Part shown: positions 30,838 through 43,258 of the stretch, piece by piece
Layout: each line of letters starts with the position of its first letter
Numbering within the stretch: the stretch's first letter is position 1
Position numbers and translations under genes: made by a program
Assembly: GCA_035048495.1 (NCBI GenBank)
Contig: CM068545.1
Span: 17,691,702 to 17,755,701 of the forward strand
Length of the DNA: 64,000 bases
Direction: 5' to 3'
Source: Euptelea pleiosperma
Lineage: Eukaryota > Streptophyta > Magnoliopsida > Ranunculales > Eupteleaceae
Notes under the pieces: model-generated
What the model saw: the letters and a program-made list of their open reading frames with translations, nothing else
The model's database searches: none
Told to the model about the DNA's origin: nothing

Positions 30838-33800
30838 CTAGACGGGCCGGGGATGTTCCCGTTCAGGGTACTCCAAAGTAAAAGCATGGACGCGCCTATC
30901 CCACCCAGGGAAAGACGCAAAACTAGGAAACGACGGACGTGTTTGAGTACCCGAACAATCCATATTTGTTTCCGTCATTTGAATTTCAGCTGGTGCAGAT
31001 GTCTGAGGTTGCCTTGGAGTGTTGTACTCACTCACATACCCCACGCTTGCAGAAATCCATTCCTCGACATCTCTCGCTTGTGCTGAAATCGAAGCTCTAT
31101 CTGGAAGGTGAGGCTGGCGTTTATTGAAGTAGATCACGAGCCTCCTCGTCCGATTCCACAAGCTCTCGTCGATGGGTGATGTATTGCCTCCGTAAGCTTC
31201 TTGATGGTGTTGAAACTTCTTGAGTAGGCTAACGAGGTATAGTAGGAAAACAATGGTAGAAGTACCTCCGGTGAGGACGAAAAGCCCCCAAAAGCTTTGG
31301 AGGTTCAAGTTTCCGTTGCTAGTTGTAGTTGTGGAATTTGAACACTCGGATTTGAACCACTTGTTCTCCAATTGGGTCATCCTCCCATTTTCGGATAGTT
31401 TTAGAATGGCTTTAGAGATGTCAGAAGCTATAGGAGAACCTTTTGGAAAGACCTGAAGGCGAGTTTATTGTTAGTTAATGGGGGACTAATGACATCATAA
31501 ATAGGTGTATGACATCATTATTCCTAAATCGAAAGGCTGGATATTGAGGTCACATTGTACTAAACTTACACCGGGACTATCAGTGGCGGAGCCAGGATAA
31601 TATTGTTCAAAGGGTATGAACAAAAGGCTACAAGCGACAGTCAACCGACAATGTCATTAACTGCTGGTGACATTTTTAATTGATGGAATAACCCCTATAT
31701 ATAAAAAGAGTAAAACTTGTGTCACAAGATGTTGTGACGGAACACGGTCACAGCATTCAATACGAGCCACGTGGTATAATATTAGAGGACAATGACTGTA
31801 TGGATGTTTGGGCAGTCCCTCGGTTGACTGGTACACAAAAAATCAGCTTGATTAGTGATTTCTAACTGATTCTATTGAAGTTATTTTCATGGGTTGATTT
31901 TAACGGTAGAAATTTGAGCATTATTGAGCGTTATTTGGGTGCATAAATCCAAAGGTTGTAAATCACTAATCAGCCTGATTTTTGGTTTGTAGGTCCACCG
32001 AGGGACTGGTCAAACATCCATACGGTCAAAGCCCTCTGATAGTGTGCCACGTGGCTTGTATTGAGTGCTGTGACCGTGTTCCATCACAACATCTTGTGAC
32101 ACAAGTTTTACTCATATAAAAAGGGGAAATTAAGGTCCATCAACTTTTTTAATTATTCTCTCTATAGCACAATAGCCAATTGTTTTGAGTAAATCTTTGA
32201 TGATGGACGTCGGTCATCAACGTTGATGACAGACAACAGTATGAGCCACGTGGCCCATCCCTACTTAGGTGGAGGTAGACCAAAATTCAGCCTGATTAGT
32301 GAATTTTAAGGTTGGATTTTAGTACTATTTGGAGTACTTAGATCCAAAGGTTCCAAATCACTAATGAGTCTGATTTTTTGGTATTGTAGGTCCACCTATG
32401 GATGGGCCAAACATTCAAAGTTGAAGATGCTCAGTTGATCACCACCCTCGTCCCCTGGCTCCGCCACTGGGGACTATGACATGTGTGTCCATAGTCCATC
32501 CAAGGGGTAACGTGGATTGATTAAGTGTATCAACAAGGCACGAACGTGTTTAAGAGTTTTAGTGACTACTTACAAAACCAAAGCCTCCAAATCTGTAGGT
32601 CTGTCCGGTGGCCTTGTATCCCTTGCAGTTTCTGGAGAGGAAGACTCTTGCGTAAGGGAGCTCCATGAAGGCGGCCATGATATTTCCCTTTTTTAATTCT
32701 TCTCCATAGTCCTTTTCCTCACTGAAACTCTTGATATTTTCTGGGTGGAAACCAATGACCTCTTCTAAGTATTTACGGACAAATGAGTAACCATCACAGG
32801 CAACTGTTGAATTTTTCCTCTTTAATGACTCAATATCTGTTACGGTTGGCTCAAGTCGTTGGACCGTGAGCATGGAGGTGAGACTGGCAGTGTAGCTAGA
32901 GTTCAGGACCAAGACCACAAAGAGCCACACCACGATCACCACTCGAGTGAAGTTGCTATGAATTCTCTCCCCTACAAAATGAATCAATTGCATTAGGTGA
33001 TTAATTACCCATGTCTTTTTTTTTGCCAAGTAAAAATTGTATTGAAGGAAAAAACTATACAAAAAGACCAAAGGGGTTCACACGACCCATCAGCAACCCA
33101 GCTAGGTTGGCTCCTTGAGGGCAATGAAACCGGACTATAGGCGAAGAGACAAGTTAGTCAAATCTAAAGTAAGAAGAGAAAGGATCCTCCATTTTATAGA
33201 GATATGGAAGTCGCTCTACAAAAATTTCCATATTCTCAAAATCTAAAGTTGACCCATGGTTAGCAAGAATGTCGGCCCAGAAATTGGCTTCTCCCCACGT
33301 GGAGGTTATGAAGCAGTGATTGAGGCTTTTGATCACTGCCTCCCAAATCCATGTCTAGTAACCAAACAAGTTAAGTAAGAATATGCCAAGTTTCAAAGAG
33401 GCTGTTATAACGGTATAACGGACTGGGGATATTACCATTTTTTCCGTTATAACAGATTGTAACGAACATGGGCAAAAAAATGGGAAAATAAGAGAAAAAA
33501 TGGCACCAAAATTCAAATTTTGAATTTCAAATTTTCAATAAATTTTATAACAGAAATAATATAGGTGTTATTTTAAAAAAGTTTCCAGAAAATAATGGTC
33601 ATTATTTTCGTTATAAAGAAAAAATAACTGAAAATAATGGCCATTATTTTCTGAGCGTTAAAACGGCACATAACGTAATTCTAACGGCCCATTTTAAACC
33701 ATGGGAATATGAACTGGCCTGCCTTGAGCCCAACCATAAACAGCTCCATAACTGGATACCTAGATCAACCCGATATCTCAGGTAATAAGATGCCCGGCCC

Positions 33801-36800
33801 ACTTGTACTTACTATGTGCAAAAAAGAGTGTAGAGAAAGTGAACCACAACGCGGTGCCGAGTTGACTCTTCCATGGGCCTCGGAAGTTTGAATTGGATCT
33901 GTGTTCCAAGAACCAGACAATGAACATTGTGTAGACAAAGATGCTGCCACTCGCTACCCACATCCCCCTGGTGAAGGGCTTCACGAACATCCAGGCCTTT
34001 TGAGATTCTTCCACTTTCGCGGGAACTATCATCGTCAACCCTGACTCCATGTAAGGCTGAGTGAATTCCACATCTTCTGATCGGTTGGCTAGGATCGTCA
34101 CGTCGCCCACCACGGCATCGAATTCCTTCCATCAATTTTCAGCCACAACCACAAACATGCATTCTTTATCAGATATAAGACTGAGAAATAAAATACAAAC
34201 CAAAAAAAAAAAATTATTCCCCATGAAATGGACCTCTCTCATGGAGGACCAAGCACGTTTCAAAGTCTCGCCATTCCCTGTCTGGATTGGGCTATCTGGA
34301 TAGGGATCGGAGCCCACCGATCCGATCCAAACCAGGCTCTGTCTCGCCCCGAGATCACTGTTTCAGAAAGGAGTTCCATTTTGTCTTGGGCGAGTTCTGG
34401 ATCAGACGATCCGGATTGGAATAGGAGCCCACCGATCCAGCCTCCCATCCATGGGACTAAGTCAGACTCGGAAAATATCTAAGAAGTTGTTTGAAAGTTC
34501 CAACTTAGAAGAGAATAGGTTCCACAAAGAATTTCAATGCTCTACACGGACGTTCTACAAATTGATCTGGATCATTCATTTTGTGGGCAGCTTACTTGAT
34601 GGGCCATAACTGAAAATTACACCAACCACCTAATTGTAACCATCAAATCAATAACACCAACAAAATGAAAAAAAAGTGTTATTGATTTGATGAAATCTCA
34701 AAAACTGGATCATGAGATGATACGATTATTGGTTTGATCAAGCAACTACTGTGGGCCATGTAATTACCTTTTCATAGACCTGAGCCACTAGGTCATCGTA
34801 CGTCCCATTGAAGGCCTTAAAATCATATTCAAGATCATATTCAACCTCATATTCATTCCTTAGAATATTCAGGGCCATTTCGAACACATCAATGCAGAAA
34901 CCTGTCGGCTTGTCCTTTTCCACACTCACGAATTCCTTGAAATGGGCCATGCTCGGTACACCGATCTTCAACCGCTTCTCAGTCGTAGGCATGGCCCATC
35001 CTCGTGGGGCCCGCTGTAGGAGGCGTCCCGGCCAATATACTTCCATGATCCGAGCATCACCTCTTGTACCGTTGTCCGAGAATCCAGAATCCGGTGACCA
35101 TAATCCGATCTCTTTGTGTGTCTTTCCAAACACGTTAACAATCCGATAAGTCGGCGAGTGCAATAATTCCCCACCTTCAAATCGAATTTTGCCACTTAAA
35201 CCACTGAAATTGCTCAATAAGATTTTTTCTAACAACATTTTTGAGGTGCTGTTGTTGGTTAATCTCTCCATAGCTCGTGCAATAGTTGAAATAGTATCGT
35301 ATGCGCGGAGAGCGTAAATACCCGGCTCGAAGTTATCTTCTTCTGGATATTTTGATTGAAAATTTTTCTGGAATTTGATTTTGAAATCTCTGAACGATGC
35401 AGTGCTTTCCGAGGAGTAGGACTTCATTCCTACAAGGCCTTCCATGGAGGAGATAACGGAGGAGTTAACGGTATGGACGAGGCTTGTAATTGAGTCCGTA
35501 GTTATCCAGACGGAGTCTTTTCCCATCATGTCCATTTTCTTTGCTTCTGCGAACATATGGGTGGCTAACGGTAAGGACAATTGAACGATGATGAAGACCC
35601 TGGACTGCTGGCTCTTTAGTTTTTCTAGTTCTTCTCGAATGGTGGCTTTTGGGTCAGAGAGAGAAGTTAAGGGTGGGAGAGTCAAATGGTACGCAATCTC
35701 CGAGCCTACCTCTTGAAGAGAATCGGAGAGAAGTCTAATGATCCCTGAATCACCACCATAAGTGTCATCTTCATAGATTACTATGACTCTACGCCACTGG
35801 TACGAGCGCACCATGGCGGCCACACATCTCATCTGTCGGGACTCATCGCTAGCCATTCGAGCCAAGAAAGGCCATCGCACCGACGTTAACGGTGGGGTGA
35901 TGGCAGCTGTCGCAAAAGAAAGAACAGGCACTTGTGCTCGATTTCCGACTTCGGCAACTAATGCCGCCTCCTGCCATGTCTCCATGCCAAGAATCGCTTG
36001 CGCTCGCTGATTTTTTATTAGATGACGTGCTGCACCCAAAATTGAGAATTTTAGAGATGTCAAGAGAAGTCTTTGTCTACTTTCTTATTGATGCAGCAGA
36101 GACGAAACCTAGATCAACCATCAGTCGACCCCATAGGAGACCGAAATTTTTTGTTTACAAATGTTTAATTTGATTAGGATGTTCGATTATGTTTTTAGAA
36201 ATAGATTAGGCGATCTATTTGTTTTGCGGAAGAATTATGAAGATAGTAGAAGAGTAAGTTTATAAATTAGATTATTAGGAGAGACAATTCCATTATTTTT
36301 CAACGCATTTGAACAGATTTTATTATTTTGGATGTGAAATCCATTGTAAAATAGTGATTTCTCACTGTGGCATGGTTCGAAGTCTTTGCCGATTCCGTTC
36401 TGGATCAGAGGCCCACCGATCCGATATGAAAATGGATCCTCTCGCCCAGAGATCACTGTTTTCCCAAAGAAGTCCTACTTTGTCTCAGGCGAGATGAACC
36501 GATCCCGTTCTCAATCGTACGGATTCGGATCAGGATCGGAGGCCACCGATCCGGCCTCTGATCCCGAGATTTCGAACCATTCACCGTGGTGGAGTGTTTC
36601 TATTGTAAATTCTATACAAGTAGAATAGGTCCCCTCATCCTACATTAGTTTTTAGTATCAGAGCCGAATTTTTCTACTATCAACCGTCACTTCCTCTATC
36701 ACCTTCAAGCAAGGTTTAAAAGGGCCGTTATAATGGTATAACGGACTGGGGGCGTTAACGTTTTTTCCGTTATAACGAATTTTAACGCTCAGGGGCAAAA

Positions 36801-37965
36801 ACAGAAAATAATGGAAAATAACCGAAAAACAGAAAATAACGGGAAAATAAGGTAAAATAACGGCTGTCTTTTAACAAAATTTTCTAGAAAATAACGTCCA
36901 TTCTAACGAAAATAACGGCAGTTATTTTTAGAGCGTTTTAACGGTACATAACTTAACGGGGGAGGTCCGAATCCGTTACAACGGCCGTTATTTTTGTTAT
37001 AACAGCCGTTTTTTTAAACCATGCCATCAACCACCACCGGCGTCATTGCTAAAATGCCTAAGGTATTGCATCATCACCATCATGGCATCAACGTGGAAAA
37101 AAATACCTATCATTTAAACCATCAACGTAGTGGCGAATTGCTGTTAACCCCACAGTTGCAGAAAAGTGAATCAATCCCATGCTCGTCTGCAATTGTTACC
37201 GTTAAGAGGTTCATTTTCATTCTTGAAATTTTCTCATTTTTTCAGTAAGTCGGTTCAAACACATTTTCCTACCACCATTGAATTAGAGTCTCTAATCAAC
37301 AATCATAGAGTTGTTAGAGACTATGGTTCAATTCTTTTGTTCACAATGAACAAAACAGATTGAAAGGAGAGAAAAAACTCAAGAACCAAGATTAGTGAAT
37401 CCCTCAAGAACCCAAGAAATTTTTTCTTCATTAGTTTAGGATTTGCTTACAATTGTTGAGCTTGGTTATAATTTTCGATTATGTTTTAGAAATAGATTAG
37501 GAGATTTGTTTGTTTAGGAGAAGAATTCTAAAGAAAGTAGAAGAGCAGGTTTACAAATCACATTGAAAGGAGAGAAAGAACTCAATAGATTTTGAATGAA
37601 TTTGAGAAGATTTTTCTTATTTTAGCTATGAAATATATTCTAGATCAGAAGATAGTTATAGAAAAGATAGAAAAACATTACGTACCCAAGGAGGCTACTC
37701 GGAGAGGATCCCCACTGGAGTTGCGAACATGGAGGACTAACTTGTACTTGTTGTTCGAGGCATCGTTGAAGTCTCGGATCGCGATTTCCATGGCTGTCTT
37801 CTCCTCTTTTCCTGCGCGGGAATCAACACCGATGATGGCCCCAATGTTCACAACTTTTTTATAGTCGTCATCTTGGGCCGCTGTGTTTACTCCATGGGAG
37901 AGAAGAATGACGAACAAGATGAAGAAGAAACTGATCCGTAGAGATGAAGCAGTAAGGAGAGGCAT
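30838..37965 (-). CDS. GLR-C: glutamate receptor-like cation channel (complete, 955 aa)
   Basis: Exons on the minus strand are 37965-37686, 36029-34768, 34125-33813, 32971-32574 and 31452-30838 (2868 bp, intron phases 1, 0, 1, 0, all GT-AG). The start ATG follows the shared context CCCAAATGCC. Residues 1-30 form a signal peptide. The amino-terminal domain follows with METWQEAALVAEVGNRAQVP. S1 holds GDVTILANRS with the ligand-binding Arg. M1, the pore (LGTALWFTFSTLFFAH) and M3 with SYTASLTSMLT come next. S2 then has VACDGYSFVRKYLEE, followed by M4 and a long tail ending EREHPRPV. Tail blocks are shared with GLR-E. Every intron except intron 4's edges has been invaded by repeats. Function by family: amino-acid-gated, Ca-permeable channel subunit. 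The exon 3 acceptor (TGGAAG) has a weak pyrimidine tract. Confidence 0.93.
31581..32469. mobile_element. hAT element with GTGGCGGAGCC ends in GLR-C intron 4
   Basis: Terminal inverted repeats CAGTGGCGGAGCCAGG on the left and its complement on the right, with a perfect 8-bp target duplication GGGACTAT at 31573-31580 and 32470-32477. It is 889 bp, of which 406 bp are a nested Mutator-like MITE. No transposase is encoded. Related end sequences appear at about 54957 and 59256. Confidence 0.85.
31708..32113. mobile_element. Mutator-like MITE nested in the hAT element
   Basis: Long inverted repeats start GAGTAAAACTTGTGTCAC. Both contain GTCACAGCATTC/CAATACGAGCCACGTGG-type text near their inner ends. 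A perfect 9-bp target duplication ATATAAAAA lies at 31699-31707 and 32114-32122. The centre carries the dispersed AATCAGCCTGATTTTTGG module. Confidence 0.85.
33017..33348 (-). mobile_element. 5'-truncated LINE in GLR-C intron 3
   Basis: On the minus strand the frame reads GEANFWADILANHGSTLDF, resembling the C-terminal RNase H-like end of plant L1 LINE proteins. It ends in a run of A's (T's at 33016-33024 on the plus strand). The 8-bp text CCATGTCT occurs on both sides (33009-33016 and 33349-33356), a target-site duplication. Confidence 0.7.
33387..33704 (+). mobile_element. hAT-like MITE, ATAACGG type (GLR-C intron 3)
   Basis: It starts CAAGTTTCAAAGAGGCTG and ends TTTTAAACCATGG. The flanks GAATATGC (33379-33386) and GAATATGA (33705-33712) agree at seven of eight bases. 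Interior motifs are ATAACGG and AAAATAATGG rather than TTTAACGG. Confidence 0.65.
34260..34490. repeat. GATCCG-rich repeat in GLR-C intron 2
   Basis: GAGCCCACCGATCCGATCC, CGAGATCACTGTTTC and TTGTCTTGGGCGAG recur, in the same order, in intron 1 of the same gene at about 36400-36560. It is partly palindromic around GGATCGG words. Confidence 0.65.
36360..36630. repeat. GATCCG-rich repeat in GLR-C intron 1
   Basis: Second copy of the repeat at 34260-34490, carrying AGATCACTGTTTTCCC and TTGTCTCAGGCGAG. The two copies differ by substitutions and a small indel. Confidence 0.65.
36710..37023 (+). mobile_element. hAT-like MITE, ATAACGG type (GLR-C intron 1)
   Basis: It starts CAAGGTTTAAAAGGGCCG and ends TTTTTTTAAACCATG. 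The flanks CCTTCAAG and CCATCAAC agree at six of eight bases. Interior ATAACGG words and GGAAAATAA runs are repeated. Confidence 0.65.
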
Positions 37966-38240
37966 TTGGGATTTTAAACTAAACTAACAGATGACATAAG
38001 AAAATTAAAAGTTTGTTTAATACCGTCAATTTGTATATGAATATATATATATATGGAAAGAAAGAGATTGAAGAGAGGAAAGACTTCAAAGTCTTGATAA
38101 CCTTCTCATCCTGAGAAATTGGAGCTTTTAAATGGTCAAACTGAACACTTTGGGCCCTGGGGAGGGATTCGGAAGAATCTTCAAACGTACCTAGAACATT
38201 GACTGTTGAATTGCATAGTGTTTGTTATGGATTAACGACT
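37966..38240 (-). promoter_or_regulatory. GLR-C promoter region
   Basis: The minus strand has a (TA)n run at about 38054-38040, 75-90 bases before the start codon, which could serve as TATA box. A TTGACC word (W-box core) at 38139-38134 is conserved upstream of GLR-D. Blocks GATAACCTTCTCA and TTGGAGCTTTTAAA match the region upstream of GLR-A. Binding by WRKY factors is only a suggestion from the motif. Confidence 0.45.
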
Positions 38241-38811
38241 GCATGGACTATTACCGTCTGATTCTCCCATTTGGAGTTTGGACGCGGTTTTGACTGGATA
38301 CTTCTAAATTTACCATAATACCCTTGCTCTCTTGCGTGAATTGAGGCTATTTTCGTCATTTTCTGAAGTCTCGCCATGATTCTCTTATGTTCATATATAC
38401 CGATGAAGAGTTGACGAAATCCACGATAAATTTTTCCTGGAGAACATTTTTGAAGCGGCGAGAATTTATGTTAGTAAGGAGTGCCAGATGACAAAACCCA
38501 CGTTAACCCCTTGGTTAGCTGGTTAAGGGTGGTTAACAAAGGGTACGTGTTAAACATTTTGAGAGGGGACGTTCAAAGGTCCCGGGGACCCACGAATTTT
38601 TTCTCGGGGCAATAATATTGCCCCAGGTTAACCCTAGTGTACCTGGCGCAATATCATTGGCCACATGATCCCAGCAATTCTAAATTTCTGCCGCTTCAAA
38701 AAAAATTCTCATTTTTATTGGTCTCGACCTAAGTGGTTGGCGTGAGGTAGAACTATTTTTGTTACTCATCACCGCAGCCATCTGGCCCACCAACAGCAAG
38801 GATGTTTAGAC
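38241..38811. other. Intergenic, possible small foldback
   Basis: TTTTTGAAGCGGCGAGAATTTA (about 38447-38468) is matched in inverse form by TTTCTGCCGCTTCAAAAA (about 38686-38703), so the stretch between may be an old MITE. No gene was recognised. Confidence 0.4.
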
Positions 38812-39143
38812 CATCGTTTTAAAAATGGCCGTTTAAACGGTACTGCCCCATTCCCACGTTTTATCATTTTTGAATAAAATAGCCATTTTTTTTTGTTTTA
38901 ACGGCCGTTAAAATCGTTTAAACAGCCATTTAATTCTGAATAATTTTGTTAAAAAAATGGCCATTAAATTCCGTTTCTTTTTTTTTTCAAATTTCAAAAT
39001 TTCAATTTCAACGCCATCTTTTTTCCGTTAAAATCTGTTTAATTCTATTTTTACCCCTGGCCGTTTCAATCCGTTTTAACGGCCGTTTAAACGGTAACAC
39101 CCCCAGTCCATTTAACCGTTAAAACGGCCTCCTTTAAACCTTG
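38812..39143 (-). mobile_element. hAT-like MITE, AACGG type (copy 4)
   Basis: It starts CATCGTTTTAAAAATGG and ends CCTTTAAACCTTG. The flanks GTTTAGAC (38804-38811) and GTTTAGCC (39144-39151) agree at seven of eight bases. Confidence 0.75.
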
Positions 39144-41130
39144 GTTTAGCCCACCCCTTGATAGACATTTATACCAAAAATTAGCTTATTTGATAATTAT
39201 AGCAGTCGATTTTAGTACTAAAAAAAATGAGGGCTTAGGCTCCGAGGACCCCTTTTTTCTGACCCCTCTCGGTTTTTGCGCGCTTGGCCCTGGATTTCAC
39301 GAATCCAATGGTGGTAGTCAGGGCCCCAAAAAGTGAAAAAATTGAAGCCGTCTCGGCTTGGATTTTCTTGAAATCCACAGCCGCTCACACGAACACCAAG
39401 AGGGGCCAGAAATATTGGGGTCCCCTAGGCTCGACCCAAAAAATGAGTGAAATATTCCACGGCTAGAATAACGCCTAAAAAAGTACTGAAATATAATGGC
39501 CGGAGATTACCAATCATGGAGATTTTCGGTGTGTATATCCACCAAGGGATGGGCTAATTAAATATCCATGCGGTCAGTGGGCCCAGATAGCTGCGGTAAT
39601 TAAAAAAAATGGTATTAGCTTACACTTTTGGTGTAAGCTACAGCTTGTTATATTTTACCCTTTGCAGTTGTTGCCTCGTAGATTGTGAATCTCTTGAATC
39701 CAGTGGTAGCATATAGCATATTCCAAAGGATGTAACAAGCCGTAGCTTATGCCAAAAATATGGATATGCTAGAAAACGGCTGTTTTTCAAACCATGGATT
39801 TTAGTACTCGAAAAAATGGTTGTAGCTTATGCTTTTGGTTTAAGCTACAGCTTGTTACATCGCCATCTGTGCCAAAATTAAATATAGTATACAGTCATAG
39901 CTTTAGTGTGCACCTGTGGTCCCCCTCAGCTAGACCAATTTGGTCTGGCCGTGCATTGATGGACTTCAGCCTATATATTGGTTAGTGGCACACAAGGAAA
40001 CCATGGCCCGATCAAAGATTTTGAGTGTGAGTTTAATCTAATTCCCACAAAGAGTTCAAGCACTATCTTTTCAGTTTGATCGGGTAAGCCACAAATGACA
40101 TTCTGTTTGTGCTGCGTTAGATTTTGTCTAGGGTTGCCAATTGGCCAGGCCTGGCCTAACCTTGGTAAAATTTGAATAGGTGCAAGCTGGAAAACCGGGA
40201 CAATGCAATTCACTTTCAGGCCCGAAAGTACCCTTCATGGGCCAGCCCGTTTGCAATCATGCTTTTGGTTCTACTTGGCTAGACCATAGGGGATATGGAG
40301 CACAAATAGGTGGGGAGAAGGATAAAGAAAGGTGGTTGACCCGTCATTCAGTGGAATCCACCAAAAACGTCCAGGGTTGTCTCAATACAAGTTGAGGCTT
40401 ATTTTATTTAAAATATTAATATAAATAATTAAAAAATTAGTCATTCTTCTCTCAAATCTAAATAATAATAAAAAATAAAAAATAAATAAAAAATTACCAG
40501 CCAAAGATGGCCAAAATCTCATGTTTCTAGTCCTGGACATCTGATATATCCACAATTCAACCGCGTAAGATGTTTGTAGCCCTCCGAATTATAGACTTCA
40601 AACTAGATCATTCACCATGATTCAGCCAGTAATCAAAAATAAAATGGAACAAATCGAACGGTTAATTAGGAACATCCATGTTGTCAATTTTTTGGGCCAA
40701 AAATATCTCCCAAATAAGTTCCGTGTAAAGAAGTGTCCAACACATGGAGTATCACATCAGTATTCGGGTGCTTCCAAAGTCCACACAGCTCCAAAACCTT
40801 GGATTGAAGTCTTGTTGGGAAAAAAAAATCAGTACACACGGCAAGGAATTGGTAATCTTTTGAAAATTTTACGAATTGGGCCAAAACAGCATCTCCTGTT
40901 TTAAATGACCAAAACACCCTTAACTGACCTTATAATAAAGTTAAGATTTGGAAGCCATATAGTCATGGAATAGGGGTATTAAAGTAAATTTATTTTACAT
41001 TGTTAGACGACCGATTCAGAGCGTGTTGACTGTAACTCTAATTTAATGCTTACAGGGAATCTAAGCACTCTCCAATTTTATGCTCACGCAAGGAACGTGT
41101 TGACACGGTTTTCAAAGAGTTTAATTTTTT
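39144..41130. other. Intergenic sequence without a recognised gene
   Basis: Direct repeats of TTAAGCTACAGCTTGTTA-like text occur near 39615-39650, 39735 and 39825-39860, partly inverted. A relic end of an AACGG element is visible at about 39773-39794. Low-complexity A/T text lies at 40398-40500. Open frames are short and lack family motifs. Confidence 0.4.
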
Positions 41131-41134
41131 TAAA

Positions 41135-41885
41135 ATTCAGTTTAGTTTTGATCACGTAGGCCCTAGACTAACAATGACAATAACTTCGCCGTATGCATGG
41201 AGTAAGACATTAACGCGTGAAAAAAACAAACACAGCCTAAGACTAAATACTTTCAAGTCTTGTCTCATCGCTTGGTGTCGCCCAACTTCTAAGGATGCTG
41301 TGGAAGAACTTGGGGATACAAGTTTACTTGTGTATTTGTGAAACTCCCTGAGTTTTCATTCTTTTGGTCTTGTTCGATCCTTTGATTGTTTCTAATAGTC
41401 ACTGGCCATGTTAGAAACATAAACCTTGTCACCCAAAAAATTGAACAGACGTAGGCTACCAATTTTATGCAGGTAAAGCGTAGGCTGTAGGGTAACAATG
41501 ACCGACAATAACTTCGCCGTATGCATGGAGCAAGACATTAACACGCAAAGAAAAAAAACAAACTCAGCCTAAGACTAAATATTTTCTAGTCTTGTCTCAT
41601 CTTTGGTCTAGTTCAACAATCTAACTTCTGAGGATACAATAGAAGAACTTGTGGAGACAAGTTTACTCGTGTATTAGTGAAACTCATGAGGTTTCATTCT
41701 TCTGATCTTGTCCGTTTGATTGTTTCTAATTGTTACTGACTGAGTCAGAAACATTAACCCTCTCACTCAAAAATTGAAGGACGTAGGCTAGCAATGATAA
41801 TAACTTGGTCGTAATTTATAGAGAAAGAGATAGGAATGTAAATATTTTCAAGTCTTGTTTCATCTCTTGGTCTTGTCCAATGGTC
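41135..41885. repeat. Tandem repeat of about 340 bp, 2.3 units
   Basis: Unit starts are near 41150, 41485 and 41795. Shared text includes CAATAACTTCGCCGTATGCA, AACAAACACAGCCTAAGACT and TTCAAGTCTTGTCTCATC in order. The third unit is partial. No coding frame is conserved across the units. Confidence 0.75.
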
Positions 41886-42277
41886 TTATTGGAACCAAAC
41901 ATATCCTTTATATTCAAAGCTATAAAGAGATAAAACAAGAAACAAGCAAACCACAACATAAATATACATAGTTTACCATACGTGGGCTATGTCCACAAAA
42001 ATCGCAATCAGTTCACTATTGAGATCGAGATATCACCAACAAAGGGAATAAACTTCTTATTCGTTGTACCTGCAGAGTAGCAAAAGAACCTCAGAACCCA
42101 ATTAACTCTATAATTCTCCTCATTCACATTACCCAAAGCAATTATAGACGACTTTAAATAGAAGTCTTTAACCCTTAAAGATACCACTAAACCAGATGGT
42201 ATAATACAACAAAACAGGAAAAAGAGAAGAAAGAAGAATATGAGGTTTGGTCCATAAGAGTTTTTGAGAAGAATAAA

Positions 42278-43258
42278 CATTACAAGAAATTTGGGCATTA
42301 ACGACGACCAGGAAAAATTGTCTGGGTCAAAATCCAATATCCGGTTAGGAAATTGTAGTCAATTGTAGGTTTAGGCATTTAAGACTTAGAAGTGAAGTCC
42401 ATTTCAGAACCTCGATGTCCAAATCAAGCTAACGAGGTCTGAATCTCCTGAAACCTCTTCCAACACTTCAAACATGTTGAAACAAATGTATTGGAAGAGA
42501 TGGGCTCAAAATCCTATGTTCAGTTGAGAAACTGTAGTCAGTTGTATGTTTAGACATTTAAGACTTAGAAGTAAAGTCCATTTTGGGGTCTTGACGCCCA
42601 AATCGGGCAAATAAGGTCCGAGTCTCCTGAAACTTCTTCCAACACTTCAATCGTGTTGAAACAAATGTGTTGGAAGAGACGGGGTTAAAATTTGACGTCG
42701 GGTTGGTAAATTGTAGTCAGTTCTAGGTTTAGGTTTTTTCAAGTTATAACTTTTTTTTTGTCATTATTGCTATTTTAATTAGTTTACTATTTTTTATTTT
42801 GTGGAGACCAACTAATGATTGACCCAATGCAGTCATGTCTGTGTTTGTTTGCTTTTTCATTTCAGAATTGTGGACTGTAATAATTTTTGTTTCTGAGACG
42901 TGGATTGTAATAATTTTTAAGCGTAATGAATATTTTATTATATATTTGTTTCACATTTCATTTTCATTAATAAATTGTCAAGTTACAGATCACGGTATTT
43001 CATTTTCATTAATAAATTGTACAGGTTACAGGGCACAGGTATCAAAGTTTAAAAAGAATAATTTTAGCGGCGCAGAAATAGTATTTACAATCATGGATTT
43101 GAAGGACTTTTAGTGACGGCCATATATGGGGCTGTCCACCGCTAAAACCTTTAGCCACGGTGCTTTTAACAGCAGCTAGCGGCCGCGCGTTAAAGTAGCA
43201 GTGGTTTTTCAAGTCTTTAGCGGCGACGTTGCCGCTAATACCCTGTTTTCATGTAGTG
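42278..43258. mobile_element. Small CACTA-like element
   Basis: The left end CATTACAAGAAATTTGGG and the complement of the right end CACTACATGAAAACAGGG are flanked by AAA on both sides (42275-42277 and 43259-43261), a 3-bp target duplication. The subterminal right region is rich in GCGGC words (TTTAGCGGCGACGTTGCCGC). It is 981 bp and non-coding. Confidence 0.65.
42320..42730. repeat. Tandem repeat of about 180 bp inside the CACTA-like element
   Basis: Blocks with AAATTGTAGTCAATTGTAGG, CATTTAAGACTTAGAAGT and CTTCCAACACTTCAA recur from about 42322, 42502 and 42682, giving two full units and a part. Confidence 0.75.
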
